64,000 nucleotides of DNA from CAZGOM01 sp964542875 (GTDB taxonomy: Bacteria; Planctomycetota; Phycisphaerae; Phycisphaerales; Phycisphaeraceae), in NCBI GenBank assembly GCA_964542875.1, contig CAZIWA010000005.1, forward strand, positions 22,431 to 86,430, read 5' to 3'. The position numbers and the translations under genes were made by a program. Every line of letters begins with the position of its first letter. Position 1 is the first letter of the stretch. Shown piece by piece: positions 37,425-45,635 of this stretch. Below the pieces are notes generated by a model. That model did no database searches and was not told where the DNA came from. It saw nothing but the letters and a program-made list of their open reading frames with translations.

Positions 37425-38228
37425 TCATGCCGCTTTCTCCCGGGTGAGCCATTGGCCGGTAAAAACAAGGATGACCGTCGCGATCAACAGCAAAGTGGAA
37501 AGCGCATGGATATCAGGCGAAACCTGGCGCTTAAGCGAGCTGTACATGAAAATCGGCAGCGTCTGGGAACTCGGGCTGGCGGTGAAGAAGCTGATCACAA
37601 AGTCATCCAGTGAAAGCGTAAAGGCCAGCACAGCACCGGCCACAATCCCAGGCATGAGCAGCGGGATAAGCACCCGACGGTAGACCGTCCATGTCGAAGC
37701 GTAAAGGTCTCTTGCCGCTTCCTCAAGCTCCACGGGAATCATTGCAAACCGTGCGCGCACCACCAGCGCCACGAATGCGATCTGAAAGGTGACATGCCCC
37801 ACCAGCATGAGCCCAAAGCCAGGCTGTACGGCGTCCGTCACCAGTCGCATGGCCTGCATCGCAACGATAAGCGCAACGGCAAAAAGAATGTCGGGCATCA
37901 CCACGGGAAGGCCCGCAGTCACTTCAAGCCCGGTCTTGGCGACTCGCGGCCAGCGGAAACGGTCCAGCCCAATGGCCAGCAGCGTGCCCAGCACAGTGGC
38001 AATGATCGTGGAGAACACGGCCAGCTTCAGCGTGGTCCAGGTGGCTTTCATGATCGCTTCATCAGCCAGGATCTGGGAATACCACTTGAGCGTAAACCCC
38101 TGCCAGATGAGCGTGCGCGAGCCTGCATTCACGGACAGCACGCCCACCGCCAGAAGCGGCACGTACAGCAGCGCCATTGACGCCGTGAGCACGCACGCGG
38201 TGATGGTTTTGGAGAGGTGTCTGATCAT
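37425..38228 (-). CDS. potC: Spermidine/putrescine ABC transporter permease
   Basis: 267 residues, six membrane segments, and the EAA loop (ELEEAARDLYASTWTVYRRVLIP-type) that contacts the ATPase. Start at ATG 38228 overlaps the potB stop by four bases (ATGA), so the two are translationally coupled. It forms the channel with PotB. Confidence 0.88.
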   Translation of the reverse strand: MIRHLSKTITACVLTASMALLYVPLLAVGVLSVNAGSRTLIWQGFTLKWYSQILADEAIMKATWTTLKLAVFSTIIATVLGTLLAIGLDRFRWPRVAKTGLEVTAGLPVVMPDILFAVALIVAMQAMRLVTDAVQPGFGLMLVGHVTFQIAFVALVVRARFAMIPVELEEAARDLYASTWTVYRRVLIPLLMPGIVAGAVLAFTLSLDDFVISFFTASPSSQTLPIFMYSSLKRQVSPDIHALSTLLLIATVILVFTGQWLTREKAA

Positions 38229-39151
38229 CGGCCCGGCTCCCTTTTGCCGGCGATTCGCCAGAAAGCGACAAGCCCCGCGAGCGTGGCGAGGGTAAGCACG
38301 GTGCCCACCAGCGAGCCAAAGGCCAGGTCCTGCGCGGGGCCGAATTGCTGCTGAAGAAGGTTACCGATGAGCATGGTTTTCCCGCCGCCTAAAAGATCGG
38401 GCACGACATAGGTGCCCAGCGCAGGGATGAATGTGAGGATGATGCCCGCGCCAAGACCAGGCAGGGTTTGCGGGAAGATGGCGTGACGAAAGACCATGTA
38501 GCCCGAGCCGTAAAGATCCCGGGCGGCTTCGATCAGGGAGCGGTCAAGCCGCTCGACGCTGGCGTAAATGGGAAGAACCGCGGTGGGCAGAAAGAGACTG
38601 ATCATCCCCAGGTAAACGGCAAACCAGGAGGGGTAAAGGCTTGAATCCGGATCGATGAGCCCCATCCACTGCGCCGCGCGAGCCAAAGGCATTTGGGATG
38701 AAAGCATCAGCATCCATGCATAGGTTCGAACCACAAGATTCGTACAAAGCGGAATGGCGATGAGGCAGAGCCAGAAATAGCGCGTACCCCCCTTCCGGGC
38801 CGCGATGAAAAAGGCAATCGGGTAAGCCAGCGTGATACAGAAAACAGTGGTGACCGCGGCCACCACCAGCGAGCGAAGCAGGATCAACAGGTAATCCGGC
38901 GACCAATCCAGAAAACCGTAACCCAGCAGCCGCCAGAAGTTTTCGAGCGTGGGCGACCAGATGATCCGGCCGTACTCGTCGCGCTCGCAAAAGCCCATGT
39001 AAGCCATCACCACAAGCGGGAGTGCCAGCAGCAAAAACGTCCACAGCCCGCCGGGCAGCACATGGAGAAGCCCACGCAAGGCAAGCCTGCCGGGCGTGGT
39101 CATCTGGCCGCGCCAGACGATGGGTTTGTTCTTTGGGTCGCCTTGGGTCAT
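38225..39151 (-). CDS. potB: Spermidine/putrescine ABC transporter permease
   Basis: 308 residues with six membrane segments and the EAA motif (LIEAARDLYGSGY). Overlaps potA by four bases and potC by four. The N-terminal extension (about 30 residues) before the first helix is cytoplasmic. Partner of PotC. Confidence 0.88.
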   Translation of the reverse strand: MTQGDPKNKPIVWRGQMTTPGRLALRGLLHVLPGGLWTFLLLALPLVVMAYMGFCERDEYGRIIWSPTLENFWRLLGYGFLDWSPDYLLILLRSLVVAAVTTVFCITLAYPIAFFIAARKGGTRYFWLCLIAIPLCTNLVVRTYAWMLMLSSQMPLARAAQWMGLIDPDSSLYPSWFAVYLGMISLFLPTAVLPIYASVERLDRSLIEAARDLYGSGYMVFRHAIFPQTLPGLGAGIILTFIPALGTYVVPDLLGGGKTMLIGNLLQQQFGPAQDLAFGSLVGTVLTLATLAGLVAFWRIAGKREPGR

Positions 39152-40224
39152 AAGGCGTCCGCCTGTTCTTTAGGAAGAAAAAACAGGTGCTCGGCTGGAA
39201 GCGTGAGGGAAACTTTGTCGCCTTGCTTTAAAGGCGAAGCCCCGGCCCAGATGGCGCTGAGATCGAAGGATTCAAAAAAAACTTCCTGACGCCCCGCACG
39301 CTCGATGACGTCCTTCACGGTGGCGGAAAATTGATTGATGCCGGCGGAGCCGGCGTCGGCGGGCGTGATGATGATGCGTTCGGGCCGAATGCCCACGAGG
39401 CCCGCGGCCCATTCCCCAGTTGGGTTGCCCGCAAGCTCACCCCAACCGGAATTGACGGCGTGCGCGTCTATCCGTGTGGCGTGCGTGAGATTCGCCGTGC
39501 CAAGAAACTCCGCGACGAACCGCGTGGCCGGCCTGTCGAAAACTTCCCTGGGCGGCCCCTGCTGCTCGATCCTTCCTGCGTTCATGACGACAACCCAGTC
39601 GGAGACGGCCATCGCTTCGTCCTGGTCATGCGTGACGAGAATGAACGTGGTGCCGAGCCTCCGGTGAAGCCGGCGCAGTTCGACCTGGACCTGCGCACGC
39701 AGACGGGCGTCAAGCGCGGACATGGGTTCATCAAGCAGCAGGAGCTGAGGTTCATTGACGAGTGCGCGGGCAAGCGCGACGCGTTGTTTTTGCCCGCCTG
39801 AAAGCTCACCGGGATAACGGGCGGAGAACTGGGCGATCTGCACCATCTCCATCGCCTGGGCGACTTTGGTTTTGATGGTCGGTTTATCGACGCCGCGCGC
39901 GACTAAGCCAAAGGCGATGTTATCCCACACAGTGAGATGGCCAAAGAGCGCATAGCTTTGAAAGACGGTGTTCACCGGCCGCTTGTTTGCGGGGGCCAGG
40001 GTGATGTCATCGGCGTTTAGCACGATGGTGCCCGAGTCGGCGGACTCAAGGCCGGCGATAATTCGCAGCAGTGTGGTTTTGCCACAACCCGAAGGGCCAA
40101 GGAGGGTGAGAAACTGGCCCTTGGGCACGGATAGATCCACCCCGTGGAGGACGGGGGTTTTACCAAAGGATTTACGGATGCTTCTCAGGGCCAGTCCATC
40201 GGCCCCAGGCAGGTCGTTTTGCAA
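39148..40224 (-). CDS. potA: Spermidine/putrescine ABC transporter ATPase
   Basis: 358 residues. Walker A GPSGCGKTT, signature LSGGQKQRVALARAL, Walker B LLLLDEPMSALD and the H-loop VTHDQDEA are all present, followed by the C-terminal TOBE domain (about 265-358). TTG at 40224 is chosen because AAAGGAG lies nine bases upstream and the length then matches PotA; a longer open frame upstream gives unlikely sequence. First gene of potA-B-C-D. Powers import. Confidence 0.88.
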   Translation of the reverse strand: MQNDLPGADGLALRSIRKSFGKTPVLHGVDLSVPKGQFLTLLGPSGCGKTTLLRIIAGLESADSGTIVLNADDITLAPANKRPVNTVFQSYALFGHLTVWDNIAFGLVARGVDKPTIKTKVAQAMEMVQIAQFSARYPGELSGGQKQRVALARALVNEPQLLLLDEPMSALDARLRAQVQVELRRLHRRLGTTFILVTHDQDEAMAVSDWVVVMNAGRIEQQGPPREVFDRPATRFVAEFLGTANLTHATRIDAHAVNSGWGELAGNPTGEWAAGLVGIRPERIIITPADAGSAGINQFSATVKDVIERAGRQEVFFESFDLSAIWAGASPLKQGDKVSLTLPAEHLFFLPKEQADAL

Positions 40225-40354
40225 CGGTGTTTGCTCCTTTGCTGCGGGGTTGGCTGAGGTGGAAACAGTATAGAAAAATCGAGCCCAGGGTTCGCGGTTT
40301 ATTTCATGCGAGGGCGGAAATTTTGACGCCCAGGTCCAACGGCAGGTAAAGCCG

Positions 40355-41209
40355 CTACTGAACCTTAATGATCCGTCCAAGCTCCCGGGACATGGCCTGA
40401 TGACCTTTTGCCGAGAGGTGAAGCCCGTCGATAGTGCCCTCTGGAGTACCCAAAACGTTAGCGAATATCCGCTTGGGAACCAGATAAACATTGTGCTCAG
40501 CGGCCGCGGCACGTTGGACAGAGCCGAAGTCATTCATGAAAGGAAAAAGCGGGAGCTCCAGCATCACAACCGTGTGGCCTTGCGCTTTAAGGTCCGTCAA
40601 AAGTTTTTGAAGGCGTGTGGTGAATTCAGGAACGGTGGTTTTGCCGAGGATGTCGTTTCCGCCAATCTCTACAATCACCAATGCTTGCTGAGTTTTGATC
40701 TGCTGAGCCTGTTTGATCGCGCCCTCGACGGTCGCCCCCGCCTTGGCAAGGTTGGTTACGGGAAGGCCGGTCTGATCGGCGAACATTTTGGGCCAGGTGA
40801 CATCCTTCCCGGTGCCTGCGCTGATGGAATCGCCAACGACAAAAACTGCCGTGCCGGGTGTGACGGTAACGGAAGGCAAGCGATGATGAGGCGCTTCAAT
40901 GCCCGCCAATGTAAGCGTCGTGATCAACGCAATCACTGCTGCAACGCAGCGAACCCTTAAAGACCCAGAGGAAATGAATTGGATGATGAGATTCGCCGTG
41001 CAAGCCACGATCCACAAACCGCAGAGCCACATCGGAATCGGAGTCGCGGAGGCCATGACCAGCAAGATGCCAGCCACTGCGGCAACCGTCAGTGCTGAGC
41101 GAAGCCAAACCGGCTTGGCGAACGCAAGCACCGCCGCGACAAGCACAGCCAGCGCAAGCCCAAGGAAAAAGGCGGTTCCATCAGCAAAACTCAAGACAAG
41201 CGGGTTCAT
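40355..41209 (-). CDS. SGNH/GDSL hydrolase with N-terminal membrane domain
   Basis: 284 residues: three to four hydrophobic segments (about 10-110) then an SGNH esterase domain. Blocks are visible: GDSIS (catalytic Ser), the N-containing GGND, and DGLHLSAKGH with the catalytic Asp-x-x-His. Likely an extracytoplasmic carbohydrate or lipid esterase. Located 130 bp upstream of potA on the same strand and downstream of lpd; no functional link is evident. ATG 41209. Confidence 0.84.
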   Translation of the reverse strand: MNPLVLSFADGTAFFLGLALAVLVAAVLAFAKPVWLRSALTVAAVAGILLVMASATPIPMWLCGLWIVACTANLIIQFISSGSLRVRCVAAVIALITTLTLAGIEAPHHRLPSVTVTPGTAVFVVGDSISAGTGKDVTWPKMFADQTGLPVTNLAKAGATVEGAIKQAQQIKTQQALVIVEIGGNDILGKTTVPEFTTRLQKLLTDLKAQGHTVVMLELPLFPFMNDFGSVQRAAAAEHNVYLVPKRIFANVLGTPEGTIDGLHLSAKGHQAMSRELGRIIKVQ

Positions 41210-41268
41210 ATAAAAGAAGTACGACGCGAAGAAGCCGCGGGTCGATTGTTGAGCGATTCATGTAACGA

Positions 41269-41301
41269 CAGCGCCCCTCTCCAAAGCGGAAAGGGGCGCT
41301 G
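41269..41301 (-). terminator. Terminator-like hairpin after lpd
   Basis: A 10-bp stem CAGCGCCCCT / AGGGGCGCTG with a 13-base loop, 20 bp after the lpd stop. No strong T run. Confidence 0.5.
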
Positions 41302-41320
41302 AAAATGCGTTGGAATTTCC

Positions 41321-42957
41321 TTAAAAGTGAAGCATCCGGCCCTGGGTGCCCAGAGCAGCTTCATGCACCGCTTCCGACAGCGTCGGGTGCGAATGCATGG
41401 TGGCGATGACTTCATCCACCGTGGCTTCCAGGCGCTTGGCCAGGCCCATTTCGGCCAGCAGTTCGGTGACGCCGTCGCCGACCATGTGAACGCCGAGAAT
41501 CTCACCGGTTTTCTTGTCGCTGATGAGCTTCACAAAGCCTTCCACAACCCGGTCGGTGGTCAGGGCCTGCGCCTTGCCGGAGCCGGCGAAGGGGAATTTG
41601 CCGACGCTGTAATCCACACCCGCTTTGAGGCCCTTGGCCTTAAGCGCCTGTTCCGTGAGGCCCATGCTGGCCACCTGGGGAATGCAGTAGGTGCAGCCGG
41701 GGATGGCGTCGTAGTCGATGGCGTGGGAGTGGACGCCGGCGATTTCTTCAACGCAATTGACGCCTTCTTCCATCGCCACGTGGGCAAGCCACGGCGGGCC
41801 ATTCACGTCGCCGATGGCATAGATGCCGGGCACGCTGCTCTGGTAGGCCTTGCGGTCGACCTTGATGTGCTCCTTGAACACTTCAACGGGGATCTTTTCG
41901 TCCCACAGGCCGGCGATATTGCCCTTCACGCCGACGGCAACCAGAACCTTGTCTCCCTTGAGAACGGTGGTTTCTTTTTCGTTGCTGGTGGGGGCAACCG
42001 TTAGTTCCACGCCTTCCGCGGTCTTCTTGACGGCGAGGGTTTTATGCCCGGTGAGGGTTTCGATGCCCTGCTTGCGGAAGGCCTTGCCGACAAGGGCGGA
42101 AGCTTCTTCGTCTTCATTGGGCAAAAGCCGGTCGAGCATTTCGATGACGGTGACCTTGGTGCCAAAGGCGTTGTAGATGTAGGCGAATTNNNNNNNNNNN
42201 NNNNNNNNNNNNNNNNNNNNNNNNNNNNNNNNNNNNNNNNNNNNNNNNNNNNNNNNNNNNNNNNNNNNNNNNNNNNNNNNNNNNNNNNNAGCATTTCGAT
42301 GACGGTGACCTTGGTGCCAAAGGCGTTGTAGATGTAGGCGAATTCCATGCCGATGGCGCCCGCGCCGATGATCAGGAGGGTCTTGGGCTGAGTGGTAAGG
42401 GTCATGGCTTCCTTGGAGCTGATGACCTTGTCGCCGTCGAAGCCCGCGCCGGGCATGGGAAGCGGCCGGGGGCTGGCGCCTGTGGCGATGAGAATCCGGG
42501 TGGCGGACACGGTGTACGTCAGTTCGCCTTTGGCGTCGCGCACTTCAACCATGCCGGGCTTGGCCGCTGCCCCGGGCTTAAAGGGGACAGGCGCCTGGGT
42601 GATCTTGGCGTTGCCCTCGATGCTGGGAATCTTGTGTTTCTTGAAAAGCGCGCCGATGCCTTTGTTGAGCTTGCCGGCCACATCCCGGGACCGGGAAATG
42701 ACCTTGGCCCAATCGTGCCGGACGTTGTCGGCGTGAATGCCCCAGGCCGCGGCTTCGTGGGAAAGTTTGTGGAAGAGTTCCGCGTTGGCGATCAGCGCCT
42801 TGGTGGGAATGCACCCCCAGTTAAGGCAGGTTCCGCCCAGCCGATCGCGCTCGACGCAGGCGACCTTCATACCGAGCTGAGCGGCCCGAATTGCCGCGAC
42901 ATATCCAGCGGGTCCGCCGCCGATAACCAGGAGGTCGTAGCTGAGTGACTCGGGCAT
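41321..42957 (-). CDS. lpdA: Dihydrolipoyl dehydrogenase (split by an assembly gap)
   Basis: FAD/NAD-disulfide oxidoreductase: FAD motif IGGGPAGYVAAIRAAQLG, redox pair Cys44-Cys49 in CLNWGC, NAD-binding GAGAIGMEFAYIYN, and the C-terminal HPTLSEAVHEAALG catalytic segment. It reoxidises lipoyl groups of 2-oxoacid dehydrogenases or the glycine cleavage system. The gene appears frameshifted only because of a run of 100 Ns (42190-42289). The 55 bp before (42135-42189) and after (42290-42344) the gap are identical; deleting gap plus one copy (155 bp) restores one frame of 493 residues, normal for the family. Start ATG 42957. No E1/E2 genes are nearby. Confidence 0.9.
42135..42189. repeat. 55-bp contig-end overlap, left copy
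   Basis: Identical to 42290-42344 across the N gap and inside lpd; interpreted as the overlapping ends of two contigs that were scaffolded without merging. Confidence 0.9.
42190..42289. other. Scaffold gap of 100 Ns
   Basis: Exactly 100 undetermined bases, the usual placeholder length. The flanking overlap implies the true gap is negative, so no sequence is missing. Confidence 0.97.
42290..42344. repeat. 55-bp contig-end overlap, right copy
   Basis: Right-hand duplicate of 42135-42189. Confidence 0.9.
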
Positions 42958-43087
42958 CTGAGTGGGCTCCTGAGGGCTGAAAGTGGAAAAGACGAAAGAT
43001 TGTACAGGATCGCTCGTGTTTTGCCTCTTTGGGCGAATCACGTACAATCGGCAAAAAACCGGGGTTCAGGAGCGGCAAGGCGGTTGC

Positions 43088-43870
43088 ATGTATAAAGGCA
43101 AAAAAGTCGTCGTTGTGATGCCCGCCTACAACGCGGCAAAAACACTGGTCAAAACCCATCAAGAGGTTTTAGACCAGGACGTTGTGGATTGGATCATCGT
43201 CGTTGATGACGGTTCCCGGGATGAGACTGTGGCGTTAGCGCGCACCCTCCCCAAAACAACCGTGGTGGTTCACCCGCACAACCGGGGTTACGGCGGTAAC
43301 CAGAAAACCTGCTACGGCGAAGCCATCAAGCAAGGCGCAGACATCGTGGTGATGGTCCATCCCGACTATCAATACACGCCTCAACTCATTCCCGCGATGG
43401 CAACGATCATCGGCAACGGGGTTTACCCCTGCGTCCTGGGATCGCGCATCCTAGGCGGCCAGTCACTGCGCGGCGGCATGCCGCTTTGGAAGTATGTGGC
43501 CAACCGGTTTTTGACCGCAGCGGAAAACCTGATGCTTGGGTCCAAGCTTTCGGAATTCCACACCGGCTACCGGGCATTTTCACGGGAAGTGCTGCTGACA
43601 CTGCCCCTGGACGCCAACTCCGACGACTTCGCGTTTGATAACCAGATGCTGGCGCAGATCCTGTGGTACGGGTTTGATATCGCGGAAGTCACCTGCCCCA
43701 CGAAATACTTCCCCGACGCCTCCAGCATCAACTTTATCCGCAGTTGCAAGTACGGCTTTATGTGCCTGGGCACAGGCGCGGTGTTCCGGCTGTGCAAATG
43801 GGGTTTGATGAAGTCCCGCTTGTTCCCCGCGAGCGAAAAGAAAACACCCGGCGACCGCAAGCCTGAATAA
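43088..43870 (+). CDS. Glycosyltransferase family 2 (DPM1/DPG-synthase-like)
   Basis: 260 residues; ATG 43088 with AAGGCGG eight bases upstream. GT-A fold signatures: MPAYNAAK start, VVDDGSRDET for nucleotide binding, the DxD-like MVHPDYQYTP, and GYRAFSRE. No C-terminal membrane domain, so it resembles dolichyl/undecaprenyl-phosphate sugar synthases or soluble GT2 enzymes. It is divergent from lpd by 130 bp and followed by a repeat-containing intergenic region. Confidence 0.86.
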   Translation: MYKGKKVVVVMPAYNAAKTLVKTHQEVLDQDVVDWIIVVDDGSRDETVALARTLPKTTVVVHPHNRGYGGNQKTCYGEAIKQGADIVVMVHPDYQYTPQLIPAMATIIGNGVYPCVLGSRILGGQSLRGGMPLWKYVANRFLTAAENLMLGSKLSEFHTGYRAFSREVLLTLPLDANSDDFAFDNQMLAQILWYGFDIAEVTCPTKYFPDASSINFIRSCKYGFMCLGTGAVFRLCKWGLMKSRLFPASEKKTPGDRKPE

Positions 43871-43908
43871 GCAGGCTGCGGAAATACAGAGCGAAAACCA
43901 AGAGCGGA

Positions 43909-43950
43909 TTTTTAACCGCGAAGGCGCGAAGTTAAAAGACGGAAAACGCA
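43909..43950 (+). repeat. Dispersed intergenic repeat, copy 1
   Basis: Core CCGCGAAGGCGCGAAG, preceded by a T run and followed by TTAAAAGACGGAAAA. Shares this layout with 44044-44080 and 60881-60937 (both inverted). Often such sequence is wrongly annotated as small 'FTAKAxRRE' proteins. Confidence 0.7.
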
Positions 43951-44043
43951 AGAGGATCAAGATCACCAGAAGCAAGTTTCCGTGGCTTCCGATCCACAAC
44001 CTCGGGGATTTTTAAGCCTTATTCTGCATTCTTCTGCCACTTT

Positions 44044-44080
44044 CTACCTCTTCACTTTGCGCCTTCGCGGTAAAAATTCT
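44044..44080 (-). repeat. Dispersed intergenic repeat, copy 2 (inverted)
   Basis: Reverse complement reads ATTTTTACCGCGAAGGCGCA followed by AAGTGAAGAGG; it faces copy 1 about 95 bp away and could form a large hairpin with it. Confidence 0.68.
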
Positions 44081-44239
44081 GCTCCTCGTCTTACTTGGCT
44101 TTCCCCCTCGCCCGGCAAAATCTGTCGTATATCTGATGCCCTCGGGCCTGGCCCCCCAGACTTGCACAATGGGGGTTAAATGCGGATAATTCCTCCCCTT
44201 ACAAAACATGTCCATCTTGATTCCAGAAGGAACACATCC

Positions 44240-44710
44240 ATGCAGACGACCCTGATCATCCTTAAGCCAGACGCCGTTCAACGCGGGCTCATGGGCAAAA
44301 TCATCACCCGTTTTGAAGAAAAGGGCCTCCAGATCGTCGGCGCCAAGCTGACCAAGATCGCCCCTGAACTGGCCGCCAAGCACTACGAAGCGCACAAGGA
44401 ACGCAAGTTCTATCCCGGCCTGGTGAAGTTCATGACTTCCTCCCCGGTGCTGATCCTCGCCATCCGCGGCAACAACGCCATCGAAGTCTCCCGCGCGATG
44501 ATGGGCGCCACCTTCGGCTCCAAGGCCGCAGCCGGCACCATCCGCGGCGATTACGGCGTTTCCAACTCCTTCAACCTCATCCACGGCAGCGACAGCCCCG
44601 AAGCCGCTACCCGCGAACTGGGCCTCTTCTTCGCCCCCGGCGAAGTGCAGGAATTCAAGCGCGATGCAGACGCATGGGTCTACGACTTCTCCGGCGGCGC
44701 CGCTGAGTAA
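44240..44710 (+). CDS. ndk: Nucleoside diphosphate kinase
   Basis: 156 residues, normal length. LILKPDAVQRGLMGKI start, and the catalytic phosphohistidine His115 in NLIHGSDSPE. It transfers phosphate from ATP to NDPs through His115. ATG 44240 is chosen for its AAGGA eight bases upstream and match to family starts. Followed by a strong terminator, so likely a single-gene unit. Confidence 0.95.
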   Translation: MQTTLIILKPDAVQRGLMGKIITRFEEKGLQIVGAKLTKIAPELAAKHYEAHKERKFYPGLVKFMTSSPVLILAIRGNNAIEVSRAMMGATFGSKAAAGTIRGDYGVSNSFNLIHGSDSPEAATRELGLFFAPGEVQEFKRDADAWVYDFSGGAAE

Positions 44711-44738
44711 GTCACGCAAGACTGATCGACTTCACAAG

Positions 44739-44767
44739 CACCCGGTTTTACGACCGGGTGTTTTTTT
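44739..44767 (+). terminator. Intrinsic terminator of ndk
   Basis: 8-bp stem CACCCGGT / ACCGGGTG, six-base loop, followed by seven Ts, 28 bp after the ndk stop. Confidence 0.9.
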
Positions 44768-44857
44768 ATGCCCGCAACACAAACGAAATGCCATTTTGTA
44801 GACCCGGCACACGATCACCAATACAATCCGGCGATAACCTCCCGCCCGGGGCCTGCC

Positions 44858-45592
44858 ATGATTGATGCGCCATCTCAAAGCTGGGGAGACATGACACTCG
44901 GTGTGCTCAAGTCCGCGGGTATCGGCATTCTGAACTTTTTTATCGTCTTCGCTCTCAACACCGTATTGGGACTGGCGGTGACGGTGGCCATCGTGGTGGG
45001 CGCCTGGGCCGACCCTGTGGTGGCCAGCATTCTGGGGTTTGTGGCGTTTGTGGCGATGACCATCACCGCGGCCGTCTTCAGCTTCAAGCGGGCCATCAGC
45101 GTTGCCTGCGCACATGCCTTGAGGACAACAGGAATCGCCGGCATCACCATTCATTTCATCTTCCAAGGCATCGTGCCTGATCCAACCGACACCCACGGCC
45201 AGCGAGGCCATCTGGCGACCAAAGCCGGTGAGCGCATTCCCCTGCGCCAATGCGAAGACGCCCTCAAAACACGCATCAATAATCTGCTGAGCCAGCCCGC
45301 CGAGCGTGGCGGGCTTCGCGCGTGGATCATGCGCATGACCCAGACCGCACTGCTTAAAGCCCTGGCCAAAGTCACCCTCGCGGAGCTTCGCAAAGACGAT
45401 TCCAAGCACGGCGGAGTCGACATGGTGAAGGTCCGCGAAAAGCTGATCGATGAAGCCCAGGTGAAGCTGCCGGATGCCATGGATGCCAAGGTCCGGGTGG
45501 CAACAATGCTTGGCCTGACCGTCCCCCCTGTCGCCGCCGGGCTGGCAGCGCTGGGAATGTACTGGCTGCTGGTGCGCTACCTGGGAGTCTAA
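44858..45592 (+). CDS. Membrane protein of unknown function
   Basis: 244 residues starting at ATG 44858 (MIDAPSQSWGD). Two strong hydrophobic segments near the N-terminus (about 15-75), a soluble helical middle, and a final membrane helix (about 215-240). No family recognised. It lies between ndk's terminator and the GH63-like gene, same strand, 43 bp apart. Confidence 0.7.
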   Translation: MIDAPSQSWGDMTLGVLKSAGIGILNFFIVFALNTVLGLAVTVAIVVGAWADPVVASILGFVAFVAMTITAAVFSFKRAISVACAHALRTTGIAGITIHFIFQGIVPDPTDTHGQRGHLATKAGERIPLRQCEDALKTRINNLLSQPAERGGLRAWIMRMTQTALLKALAKVTLAELRKDDSKHGGVDMVKVREKLIDEAQVKLPDAMDAKVRVATMLGLTVPPVAAGLAALGMYWLLVRYLGV

Positions 45593-45635
45593 AACCCGGG
45601 GTGTGAGTTTTCAGGCGCGCGTTACACTCGTTTGC

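Larger units (their letters stand above)
43871..44239. other. 369-bp intergenic region with two inverted repeat copies
   Basis: Between the GT2 gene and ndk. Apart from two facing copies of a dispersed repeat (see 43909 and 44044) and the ndk ribosome-binding site, no gene is seen; open frames through it are spurious readings of the repeat. Confidence 0.7.

Noticed and set aside
41321..42957. lpd as a pseudogene with a frameshift
   Set aside because: The break coincides exactly with the N gap and 55-bp duplicated ends; collapse restores the frame.
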